Shown here piece by piece: positions 26,701-34,975 of a stretch of 64,000 nt of DNA. Position numbers and translations under genes: made by a program. The DNA is taken from assembly GCA_026874595.1 (NCBI GenBank), contig CM049320.1:25890214-25954213 (forward strand), in the 5' to 3' direction. Within the stretch, counting starts at the first letter, position 1. The number at the start of each line of letters is the position of its first letter. The notes below the pieces were generated by a model. It searched no databases. It had not been told where the DNA came from and saw only the letters and a program-made list of their open reading frames with translations. This DNA comes from Sipunculus nudus (lineage: Eukaryota; Annelida; Sipuncula; Golfingiida; Sipunculidae).

Positions 26701-29700
26701 TATGAGCAATGGATTGAACACCAGCTGTAATCATGATGATTACTGTTTCACCGTAGTTGATGTATTGCTGATTTAAGTATGACTGATGGGACTAGGAAAA
26801 TGCTAACTTGTCTTTGCAAGTTGGGAAATAATGTATTATTTCAACGGAGAAATGAATTGCACTTGTAAATTATGGTTGGCAGTTTTTTTTGGGCTTTCAA
26901 TCAGGAATTTATATTCCCAATAAAGTAATTACAAACATTATAAGAGTATACAGTCCTTATCTTTGAAATATGGAAAAGCAGCAATATTCAGTGTAAAAAG
27001 AAAATAAGGGGTATACTCACAGACAAGGGTCGTTTTGTCCCAGTGCCCTCGTGATGTCACGTGAGCACTCTTCGTATCTCGTAACTGGGTTACAGGGCGG
27101 GGTTGGTACTGCAGTCGTGGTTGCTGGATAAATTTAGAGACAGGATGGAATATCTTATTTGCAAGAATGGATATTCAGTCATGCCTTAAACTGTTAGAAA
27201 AATGTATAACCCAATCCGCAAGTTTACTAAATAGTTTAATCTCTTCAGTTGGCAAGATTGGCGTTCAGTTTCAGTCCAGTCCTTAAATGTCTGTAAATGT
27301 ATTTTATGCATACAAGTAAAGTGCATGTTTTCCAATATGTATGGCTTTATGTGTGGATAAATTTTACTCATATTTAATATCTATATTTTCACACAAACCT
27401 TCACTTTTACTATATGTATATGGACCGCGAGTCAGCAAAATGCATCATCAACACCTTGTCGAGGGTTATGCGTAACAAACAGTGTTGGCGAGAAATGTAA
27501 ATAAGAATGGAAAATGTAGATGACTTACAAACGAACGTTACAATAATATAACGTCGCTACAGTAACAACTTTCGTAAGTTGACCCTGAACGGCCACTTAG
27601 GCTATCCTTTAGAAAAACAGCCCATATATTCCATACGGAGGACTTCACAGATATGTAAAGACAACAGCGATGTGTTACGTGAAATAATATAATAACATGT
27701 GAACTATATGTAAACGGGGTGTGGCTATGGTGTCACTTTTCCTATATATCCTTCACGTTTGACGTCAGCGCCAGCACGCCGTCGGCAACTTTTTATGTAA
27801 TTTATATCGTGATCATCTATTTGTCATTGATTTACGCTTAGATATACTTGTATTAATAATAAATTTAGCATTGGTATAGTTATCATAAAAACAGCACGCT
27901 GCATTGCAGGTGCATAACTATATATTAATGTATATATATATATAACGTTTAAGAAAGCAATATATTATTTGTTTATATTTCAACCCAATATGCAGTGTAG
28001 ATTTAATTGTTCAAGAAACAATAGCACACTAAGTTCTAAAATGAAATAAATTGAAAACCCAAAATACGTGCTTCAGGGGGCACTTTACATAAGCATAACC
28101 AATGCATGAAACCACTTTGGAGTGAATGCAATATAATTCGGATCATGTTTATCAATTCAAGGAATGAATTAGACAAAAGAGATAATCCAATAACCAACAG
28201 AGAATTCTGTATTAGCGTGAAACAAGATTTGAGTACAATTCCATAAGCGGGGCACAGTGGATCCGTTGATTATGGTGAATGTATCCAAAGTCTGATTAAA
28301 CCAGAACAGTCCACTTTCTAAAGGGCTTGCAGGTGAGAGATATAACCCTTATACGATACCCCCGTTTATGAGAGACTTAAAATACGAGAGAAAAAGAATG
28401 AGACACATTGCTGACACGCTGACAAAAAAGGGAAGAAGGTTCGCCTATAACAACCTTATATCAAAACCTCCCCCTAAAAAATTTTCGATGGGGGTGTTTA
28501 CAGCAGAGGTGTACAATAAAGGGTAAAAATGATCGATAGTCTCAAATGCAAATACTGCTTAAAATTATGGCACATAAAAGCACCGTGGCTAAACACCATA
28601 CCAAGCCAATTGTAAACGCTGATTGTCATTAGTCAACGATCCTGATTGCTCAATTGGCAACAAGTCAGGTGAAGGTGTTTATCATATCTTAAAGCAGCAG
28701 TTATTAAACAAAGATAAACGACATTTTGCTTCAACACCTGGAAACCAATGTACAACGAAGGCCGCTAACCGGCGGACCACAACCCGTCGAGACAAATTGA
28801 CCTGACAACACCTGACTTCGCACCCCATATCACTAAATACCTAAGAAATTCACCAAATTCACCACAAAACAGCTTCACATAAAAACCGCAAATAATACAA
28901 CAATCTTAGTTTAAATCACCTCACACCTTTTCAAAGGCGACCAGAATATGGAGTAATGATTGGAGTAAACATTGCGTTTTGACTTGAGTCGCCGAGTTGG
29001 TTAGTGAATAAAGGTACAAATAACAATTCAGCACAATGGGCGGTCAATCAATGGATACATATATAATGTAGAGTCAGGCAAAGGATGTCCATTATAACCC
29101 TTGAACTTCCTACTCGTAGTGGAGCTACTGACATGCAACATTAGGCAATCTAAAATATAAAAGGTATGCAGCTTCCCTTGAAACCTTATGATCTTAATAT
29201 TTTGAAAATATCCTGACGACACATTTTTCGTATCCGATAAAAGGGATGTCATGAATGCTCAATGGGTTGATAGTTAATAAATTTTTCCTGATTTTATGGA
29301 TTTAAACTAAATAAAGCCATCATTTAATCATATGGAGCTTTAGATTAAGAAGGAAACTGGAAATACAAACCTGAGAAAACAAAATTTTCAGAAATTGTGC
29401 TAGAGAAAGTGAAGTATGCTGAAAATCATTTAAGTACTAACTTTGAACAGTAAAGCAAAATATGTGTCTTTTAGCAATGTCAAGCTGGAGGACTTTAAGG
29501 GGATTGGAACTTTTTGAGTATTCGTTATACAAATTTATTTTGAGATACAGGCTACATTCAAAAAATATTAATGAGAATAAATGCTCTCTTGTAATACGGA
29601 AATACAAAACGCTTTGTGCATATAAGAGAGTGCTATTTTGGCATAACCTGTTTAAACTCTGGTATTGTATATATACAAGTTGTTTAAAAAGATAATGGGG

Positions 29701-30383
29701 TAATAGGTAATGTTGGTGATTTCGGTAGTGCGCACATTTGCCCAGGTCGGAGAACACGCAGTGACTGAAGACCGGAATATTTTGTTCATAGAAAGCCACT
29801 ATTAGAGTGCAATACATTAACATTATGATTTAAGTTACAAGATGAAACTTTGTACTACCTTATAAAAAATTTGGCCAAGAAAATATACCTGACATTTATT
29901 TGTTCTGCCATCAACTATGACTGCTTTGGGATAAAGACATGCGATGCAAAATAGTGGAATAGATAAAATATAAAGAATCTGAGGTAATGCCTCGTTACCA
30001 AGGAGACTGCTCTAGATCAAATATATATATATATTCAACTAAATAGGTATCAGTAAATAATATGACGAGAAAAGCACTGTTGACTTAACATAGGGATGTT
30101 ATACCGCTAGGACAAAACCAACCCATTCCTAGTGCCGATATAACACAGGATTGCTCGTAAAGGCAGTTGAATATTAAATAAAAAAGATGTAGGAAAAACA
30201 CTATGTCACAGTGATAATAATAATAATTGAATTTAATGCTGGACTGCATTTTATGATAAATAAGTGAAGATGATCTTTAGTACACGCACACACACACACA
30301 TATATATATTTAACCAAATATATTAGCTTGTGTCAGAATGCATGTATTCTCCTACTGCTCGTACATTCCAACCTAACCTAACC

Positions 30384-30437
<54 letters not shown>

Positions 30438-31343
30438 CAGAAATGATATGCGGTAATGCAGGCTTGCATCCGCGATCACACAGCTATCTATTGTTTGGCA
30501 ACAGAGCCTTATAAATCAAGGGTTTAGATATCAGATGACTGAAATTCAACCACAGCCGTGCAACTCGGGTCATGCAGGATAGCAATCCTGCTAGCACGAC
30601 CACCTCATTAACATGAACCAGAATGTAATTCTCACTACCTTCGGTTTCGCTTGTTCTGCTCATCAGTTCGCTGAATTACAACTACTGGAGTAGCCAATGA
30701 GGCAAATCCGACGGAAGACCTACATCTATAGCACACACATACACGCAAATATAGTGATATATATATGTATATATATGTATATATATCTGACAATGACAGT
30801 CGGCCATACCACTGAATGCTACTTTACGGACAAGTTATCTTTATTTAGAGGGGCGCTTATGACATGTTTCACAGGTATTCACTGTTCGGTGTACTTACCT
30901 TGTCCGCAGCGTTCTGCTCTCTGATTTACATCTGAGATATCTTTTTGTTTCCTCTCATCTAACTTCGTTCTACGCTTACTGTCCGATCCATCATTATTGT
31001 TGTCATGAGCAACATCCTTCCCCTCATCATTTTCACCACAGGTTACAAGTGCTTGCAGGTGGCATTCGTCCAGCTTTCCTATCAGCTGAGGTAATGAAAA
31101 TCTCCTGAACAATCTGAAAATGATGTAAATAATGTTCATTTAAATATTGTTGAATTTAAATAAAAATATATACGCATAAAATCAAGGTGCATGTTTTCTC
31201 TCTGGTACGATTTTGAAGATCAGATCACCAGTCAGTACGTCATTTGGCGATCGTTTTTAAGCTTTGAATGAAATAGATGTCGAAACAGGCTAATCCGAAA
31301 ATAAAATTTCGTTTTATTTTCAGAACTTGGCGCAACATAGGGC

Positions 31344-31415
<72 letters not shown>

Positions 31416-31642
31416 TATAATATAAATTATATATATAGTACGATTCAGGACCAAGTTGAGGTAATTATTTACAAGTGAAAATATAGCAAATACCATTGAG
31501 CCATGTAATAATAGAAAATCAATTGATGTTACTTACCGACATTCATTTTTCTGATTCTTGGTATACTCTTTTGCACAGTCTTTATAATGGTTCAACAGGT
31601 TACATTGCTGTTTGCTGTTCTTCTTAGCACCAGAGACTGTCG
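2590..31642 (-). CDS. Multi-exon gene encoding tandem 96-residue six-cysteine modules (28 exons seen, gene open at both ends)
   Basis: Seen directly: exon A (185 nt) ends CAGCAGG|GTAAAA or |GTACA and starts after CTTCCAG. Exon B (103 nt) starts after TTATCCAG and ends CTTGTCT|GTGAGT. A ends in phase 1 and B begins with the two bases that complete GCA (Ala). B ends CT and the next A begins G, giving CTG (Leu). Each A+B pair thus gives 96 residues: FDTKSVSDQIDVVNGCAQTA, then LRECGYERNGNDRRNIRRLL, then EEKRQSHVSNLRQKSQICQQ, a Thr/Pro linker ATTTVAPTPT, then CNPVTRYEECSRDIT, then TALGQKDPCL. Cysteine spacing is about C-x7-C-x33-C-x12-C-x8-C-x13-C, which suggests three disulfides in a mostly helical, charged module, so an extracellular protein is likely (inference). 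All 28 exons are open in the spliced frame and total 4,065 nt. The signal-peptide exon, promoter and stop are not identified. I do not recognise the domain family; a nematode DUF19-like helical Cys domain is one idea to test. Confidence 0.85.
2775..4719 (-). pseudogene. Decayed repeat unit with truncated exon B remnant (3567-3620)
   Basis: From 3561 the sequence matches the donor half of exon B (ACTCACAGACAGGAGT) for about 55 bases. It then jumps to sequence that normally lies beyond exon A (ATAACGGACACAGAATG) and goes on as diverged unit intron to about 4.6 kb. The deletion removes the exon B acceptor, the A-B intron and all of exon A, about 600 bp compared with a full unit. The remnant cannot be spliced as a normal exon. 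The 2775-3560 part shows no clear gene. The plus-strand ORF near 4197-4457 is the diverged unit intron, not a gene. Confidence 0.7.
4720..5404 (-). CDS. Module 1: exon A1 (5220-5404) + exon B1 (4720-4822)
   Basis: A1 reads LFDTKYVSDQ (Tyr where most copies have Ser), RECGYERNG and HVSNLRQKSQICQQ. B1 has the linker TTTAAPTPT, then CNPVTRYEEC and GQKDPC. A1 and its flanking intron are the same as in module 4, which points to a recent exchange. B1 is the last intact B before the decayed unit and splices in phase to A0. Confidence 0.87.
6596..7281 (-). CDS. Module 2: exon A2 (7097-7281) + exon B2 (6596-6698)
   Basis: A2 reads LFDTKSVSDQ, RECGYERNG and HVSNL. B2 has the linker TTTVAPTPT and ends GQKDPC. 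The splice sites are canonical. The A2 region closely resembles module 6, sharing the longer T-run in the A-B intron. Confidence 0.87.
8473..9157 (-). CDS. Module 3: exon A3 (8973-9157) + exon B3 (8473-8575)
   Basis: A3 has HVSYLRQKSQIC (Asn to Tyr), otherwise as in module 2. B3 starts GCA ATC, giving ITTVAPTPT (Thr to Ile in the linker). Reading frame and all six cysteines are intact. Confidence 0.87.
10349..11033 (-). CDS. Module 4: exon A4 (10849-11033) + exon B4 (10349-10451)
   Basis: A4 has the YVSDQ variant and appears identical to A1, including the intron read-through after the donor. B4 has the TTTVAPTPT linker, unlike B1. The intron upstream of A4 (towards module 5) carries CTCTTAAAGAA and GATGTTTCCATTTGG variants shared with the intron upstream of module 6. 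Confidence 0.87.
12231..12893 (-). CDS. Module 5: exon A5 (12709-12893) + exon B5 (12231-12333)
   Basis: A5 begins LLDTKSVSDQ (Phe to Leu). B5 reads ITTAMGQKDPC (Leu to Met). The A-B intron lacks a stretch of about 23 bases next to the B acceptor that is present in modules 1-4 and 6. The same deletion and the AMGQ residue recur in module 7, marking a shared origin. Confidence 0.87.
14091..14776 (-). CDS. Module 6: exon A6 (14592-14776) + exon B6 (14091-14193)
   Basis: A6 reads SVSDQ, RECGY and HVSNL as in module 2. The B6 linker is VALTPT (Pro to Leu). The B6 donor context is TCT|GTGAGTAAAG. The frame is intact. Confidence 0.87.
15970..16632 (-). CDS. Module 7: exon A7 (16448-16632) + exon B7 (15970-16072), subfamily mosaic
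   Basis: B7, its intron and the 3' part of A7 match module 5, including AMGQ and the missing 23 bases of intron. The 5' part of A7 and the sequence above it match the second subfamily. A7 reads SVSKQIDVVIGCAQTALSEC: Lys and Ile are unique, and Ser before Glu-Cys is as in subfamily 2. The switch point is near 16,555-16,575, inside the exon. Gene conversion or unequal crossover is the simplest explanation. Confidence 0.85.
17727..18415 (-). CDS. Module 8: exon A8 (18231-18415) + exon B8 (17727-17829)
   Basis: A8 begins MFDTKSVSEQIAVVNGC and has QTTLSECGYERNG and HISNLRQNSQICQQ. B8 reads TTTAAPTPPC and ends TALGPNDPC. The A donor is GG|GTACAA, not GTAAAA as in units 1-7. About 120 bp of the intron just below B8, on the donor side, is missing near 17,687, so this unit is only about 1.76 kb. 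Confidence 0.85.
19607..20295 (-). CDS. Module 9: exon A9 (20111-20295) + exon B9 (19607-19709)
   Basis: A9 reads LFDNKSVSEQIDVVNGC, ALSECGYDRNG and HISNL. B9 reads TTTAAPTPPC, RYETCSRDITRALGQNDPC. The A donor is GG|GTACAG. The frame and six cysteines are intact. Confidence 0.86.
21489..22177 (-). CDS. Module 10: exon A10 (21993-22177) + exon B10 (21489-21591)
   Basis: A10 reads LFDNKSVSEQIDVVNVC, with Gly to Val before the first cysteine, and SECGYDRNG. B10 reads AAPSPPC and RYKECSRDITRALGQNDPC. The Val and Lys changes are shared with module 11, so these two are a recent pair. Confidence 0.86.
23370..24056 (-). CDS. Module 11: exon A11 (23872-24056) + exon B11 (23370-23472)
   Basis: A11 reads LFDNNSVSEQIDVVNVC. 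B11 matches B10 (AAPSPPC, RYKEC). The B11 acceptor is changed to TTATCAAG, keeping AG but losing the C before it. This may weaken splicing at this copy. Confidence 0.84.
25138..25827 (-). CDS. Module 12: exon A12 (25643-25827) + exon B12 (25138-25240)
   Basis: A12 reads LFDIKSVSEQIDVVNGC, SECGYDRNG and HISNL. The B12 linker is TTTAASTPPC, followed by RYEEC and ITRALGQNDPC. The intron just below this unit lacks about 112 bp near 24,730, joining AATATCTT to TAACCTAAG, so the B11-B12 spacing is 1,768 bp. Confidence 0.86.
27021..27123 (-). CDS. Exon B13, the first array exon in transcript order; partner of diverged exon A'
   Basis: It is 103 nt with the linker TTTAVPTPPC, then CNPVTRYEEC and ITRALGQNDPC. 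The array sequence stops about 95 bp above its acceptor, so it has no array A exon. Its two-base start (CA) fits the phase-1 end of the exon at 30899-31113, which would supply the A half of this module across an intron of about 3.8 kb. Confidence 0.82.
27493..27850 (-). promoter_or_regulatory. Promoter-like duplicated block, copy 1 (CRE + TATA + conserved splice donor)
   Basis: Read on the minus strand it has TGACGTCA (near 27757), then a TATATA motif (near 27742), then GTGACACCATAGCCACACC, and about 200 bases later CTTACGAAAGTTGTTAC and a GTAAGTCATC donor. The same order is found at 34.6-34.97 kb. This looks like a promoter and untranslated first exon that was duplicated. It lies a few hundred bases above the array, so it could start a shorter transcript. 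Function is inferred from motif order only. Confidence 0.35.
30384..30435. repeat. (AT)n microsatellite
   Basis: Alternating AT for about 50 bases, interrupted once by AC, just after two and a half CCTAA motifs. Confidence 0.9.
30899..31113 (-). CDS. Exon A', diverged long A exon upstream of the array
   Basis: It is 215 nt, or 71 residues where array A exons have 61. The acceptor is CATTTTCAG and the donor is GGACAAG|GTAAGT. It reads LFRRFSLPQLIGKLDECHLQ, then ALVTCGENDEGKDVAHDNNN, then DGSDSKRRTKLDERKQKDIS, then DVNQRAERCGQ. The C-x7-C start and the final cysteine match exon A. The extra ten residues are an acidic, Asn/Asp-rich stretch in the middle loop. It starts in phase 2 and ends in phase 1, as in the array. 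Confidence 0.82.
31346..31437. repeat. (AT)n microsatellite inside the A'-B' intron
   Basis: About 90 bases of almost pure TA repeats, lying between exon A' (ends 31113) and exon B' (starts 31537). Confidence 0.95.
31537..31642 (-). CDS. Exon B', diverged B exon, most 5' exon recognised
   Basis: It is 106 nt, one codon longer than array B exons. The acceptor is GCAGACTTAG and the donor is GAATGTCG|GTAAGT. It reads ATVSGAKKNSKQQ, then CNLLNHYKDCAKEYTKNQKN, then EC. The C-N, Y-x-x-C and final cysteine align with CNPVTRYEEC and DPC. The linker is Lys/Ser-rich, not Thr/Pro-rich. It begins in phase 1, so another A-type exon or a leader exon should lie upstream, but I did not find one. Confidence 0.78.
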
Positions 31643-32998
31643 CTAAGTCTGCATCAAAACGTTACCCGTATTTTTAACAATGTTGGAATATAACGTTTAA
31701 CATAACTTTTACATACCCGCAGAGGGTGCTGGTTTAATATTTTTTTTAAGAATTACAAAATTAAATGGGATGTTTATTTACATGTTAAGGATGGGGTAAA
31801 GGAATTAAATCTCAATTGATTTATCAGATTATTTATCTGTAAACACTCATTCATTCATATGGAACTTAGTTCATAGTGGTAGATGTGAGTTTGTTCTGTA
31901 TCAATAAACCATATTACATCTATGTATCATCCATTGTTTAGAAAGAAAACTGTATTTCAGGATCTGTGAATGGTTAAGTTAATGTAATGTAAATAAGTCA
32001 GGTATGCTCTCAAATAATATGATATTTGATGGTCTCCCAGTTACTAGAAAAAATATTTTGATAAATATAATTAAAGAATTGTAGTAACTAACAGTATATA
32101 GAAGAAAATGTTATTCATCTGACTCTGTTCTGTTCAACAGTTATATTGTCTATATAGGTATAAATATAAATGAATGCACTTAAGACATGAATTATGAATA
32201 GCAAGCCATTTTTTCACCACATTAGCAGAAGTTACTGTGTTGTCCTTGCCTATGGTTATTGTATGTATGCATGCATGTTTTTGTACATGAAATTTGTCTA
32301 TGTTTCTACGTTGATTTAAATGTCTTCTTCACAAATAAAAATTAGAACAAAAAAAAGACTTACAAAGAATTGCTCGTCAGGTCAATACAATAATATCTCT
32401 TTATTTAATTCTCTCATTGTATACTTGTCGTCAAAGGTTAACGCATGATCTTATATCCTTGTTTCTCTTGTATTCGTTTTGAATGTACACAATTTTTTAT
32501 GGTTCACGTTAAAAAACATACAGGAGAAGGATTAGTTCACATTTTCTTAAAAAAAGCCTATTGAGCCATTGTTCAGAAGATGTACAACCGCAAAGTTTAA
32601 AACCAATGTGCTTATATTTGGATTTATGTTGATATGCTGGAATATTTGGTTATATAAGCAACTGTGTACGTATTTTGGGTCCGCCATGGATAGAAGAATA
32701 ACGGCACACTAGATCTCAAATAGAACTACAGACATCTTTGATATGACATGTATTTGCATGTTCTCACAAATGCGCTTTCAAGTACAGGTTCTGAGAGTGC
32801 CTGTGAAAGATACACTTGGCTATTGTGCTTGCCTTTGGAAACAGATGTATAAAACGGTTTAGAAATATCTTGGTATTAAGTGTAGAGCTCACATTAAAAT
32901 CAGCTCCCCCCCCCCACCCCATATCCCACTCATTCATACATTAACAAATCAAATCAGAAAATCAAAGAGGTTCAGTAAAATGGGATTATTCAAAAATT

Positions 32999-33047
<49 letters not shown>

Positions 33048-34625
33048 TAAGAAGGGAAGAGAATTAGATTAATAAACGTATCTGAAAATGATTGTGCAAT
33101 TATGACTGTCGGAAAGAAAACTTGATTTAAATTTTAATCATATATGACTTATAAATGGGCGCCCTGTACAGATACAATTTGTGTAACTATGCACCCTCTT
33201 TCATATTTTAACGGCTGATCGATTTCTGCTTTTTTTTTTTTTTTTTTTTTTTTGTTTTCCTGAAGATTGTATTATTAATAAGCGGCTCACAGAAATATTT
33301 GACCTTTCGTCAATACATATAAAATCATCGCTGGAACTACTAAATTATACAAATATTAATCTGTCCAGTGGTCCTTGTATATACCGAGGCATATAGAGCC
33401 TGTGTCGATATAAATGTAATTCATCACGATGTAATGATCTTGTCTTATTAATTAAAATTTTCTGTGTGAAGGGATATATTAAAATCATGGCTATCATATT
33501 CATTGACTTAACAGGAACAAATCTGGTGTGTAATAATGAAATGGCGTAAATCATTTGTTTGTCACCAATAAACCAGTGCATCAAAAATATCATGCAAATA
33601 TAACACTTTCCTTAAAATTAAACTGTAATCTGTAAAATGCAACTGATTCATTGAATAGTAGATATAAACAAACAACAACATGTCGTGACCTTATGTATTG
33701 TGTCACATGTCTAACACACTCTAGGTGAAAGAAACGAAATTTGAACTGGTTTACATAATGTTTGTCAACATAAAACTGGTGGATAAACGATTACATTTGA
33801 ATATGTTTTGTTTTGTTTATTTTAAATATATGCACGTTGATTTGATTTACATTGCAATATGGTTATGTATGATTAATATTTTATGATATAAATGTAGTGA
33901 AACATCAAAATTATGACCAACAAGAAGACCAAAAAAGTGGTTGCATTCTTGAGGTGGCCGTCGAAGCGAGGTACTAGCCAGGATCTAAGAACAACCCGTA
34001 TGCGTTAATTATAAATGCTCTTTCACCAATATGGAGCTTGTCATTACTTTTGAATTACCTAGCTTTTGACCCATCTCTACACAAAAACACGATTTAATCA
34101 AATTAAAAAAAAAAAACGAAATTTGTCACTAAACATGTTGAATAACAAGTTGTTATTAATTATTTTTATAATAATATTATATAAAATCAATGCATATCCG
34201 ATATTTTTGCTTTGTATGCCTTAACCCCGAAGCAAGGAAAAACAAAACAAATACAATCTGGTTTTAACAAGATCAACTTTATAAGCTTATTTTTCATCCA
34301 TTTTGTTCCATTACTGATAAAAGGTGGAAACTTTAACACCAACAACACGGCCCTGGTCTAACCATGCATGAACACGCCTTAATCATATTCCCAGTATCGG
34401 TTTGACTTGTCATCCTATACTAATTAGTGATGCAACGATACACCTGGCTAGATCGGGGTGCCCGTTATACCACGGTATAAAGAGCAAAAAATAATAGGGA
34501 TCATGAAATGGTCGTTATTTAGGTGGTTGCCATGTCTAGGTGGTCGTTAGGTAAGTATAAATGTAAAAGCAACACGTTTCAGAGGGTAACATATAGTGTT
34601 GTATCCCTTGTTGACAATAATTTTA
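31643..34625. other. Non-coding stretch upstream of exon B'
   Basis: No supported gene. It contains a (AT)n tract at 32999-33044, a C-run at about 32906, a poly-T run at 33230-33253 and scattered short ORFs without motifs. The missing 5' exons of the minus-strand gene could lie here. Confidence 0.5.
32999..33044. repeat. (AT)n microsatellite
   Basis: Pure alternating AT of about 46 bases. Confidence 0.95.
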
Positions 34626-34975
34626 AAGGAGGAAGTAATTGTGAATTACTTACAAATGAAGAATAAAATGATTAAACTTCGCCACTGTAACATCTTTCGT
34701 AAGCAGGCGCTCAGTGCGGCGTCGGCTCTCCGTTCTCAACAAAGAGTTGGCATTCATTGGAGTGTCTTCACATATATGCAATGCGGGAACAAGGTTTAAC
34801 TTTAACAATAATATAAAACGTGAAACAGATGTAAATAAGGTGTGGCTATGGTGTTGTTTATCCATATATTTCTAACGTCTGATGTCAGCCTTGGCATGCC
34901 GGTTGGCGATCGTTATTCAGTAATTTGTTTGGGAACACGTTTTTATCATTGATTTATAATAAGATATATACTTGC
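34626..34975 (-). promoter_or_regulatory. Promoter-like duplicated block, copy 2
   Basis: Homologous to the block at 27.5 kb. Minus-strand order is TGATGTCA-like, ATATATGGATAA, ACACCATAGCCACACC, then CTTACGAAAGATGTTACAG and a GTAAGTAATT donor. It lies about 3 kb upstream of exon B', where a first exon of the repeat gene could be. A 71-codon ORF crosses it but has no signal peptide, and the conserved parts look more like a promoter and leader exon. It could also be two copies of an unknown repeat. Confidence 0.35.

Larger units (their letters stand above)
4590..27218 (-). repeat. Tandem array of about 1.88-kb units, 12 full units plus a partial one, each carrying exons A and B
   Basis: The B-exon donor recurs at 4720, 6596, 8473, 10349, 12231, 14091, 15970, 17727, 19607, 21489, 23370, 25138 and 27021. 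Spacings are 1876, 1877, 1876, 1882, 1860, 1879, 1757, 1880, 1882, 1881, 1768 and 1883. The whole unit is repeated, introns included, with a (GT)n tract of varying length. Units 1-6 are nearly identical to one another; units 8-12 form a second subfamily; unit 7 is a mosaic. The right edge breaks off at about 27,218, within the A-B intron. The left edge fades into a diverged unit at 3.57-4.6 kb. Confidence 0.95.
27219..30898 (-). other. Intron between exons A' and B13; no further exon seen apart from a duplicated block
   Basis: This is AT-rich sequence with no A- or B-type exon. It contains the promoter-like duplicated block at 27.49-27.85 kb (listed separately) and (AT)n and (CA)n tracts near 30.0, 30.3 and 30.4 kb. 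Short ORFs on both strands show no motif. Confidence 0.6.

Noticed and set aside
4590-27218. CRISPR-like or satellite reading of the array
   Set aside because: The units are 1.88 kb with open, spliceable exons and diverging introns, not short repeats with spacers and not a simple satellite.
30371-30384. CCTAACCTAACCTA, like an invertebrate telomere repeat
   Set aside because: Only about two and a half copies occur, next to a microsatellite. This is chance-level.
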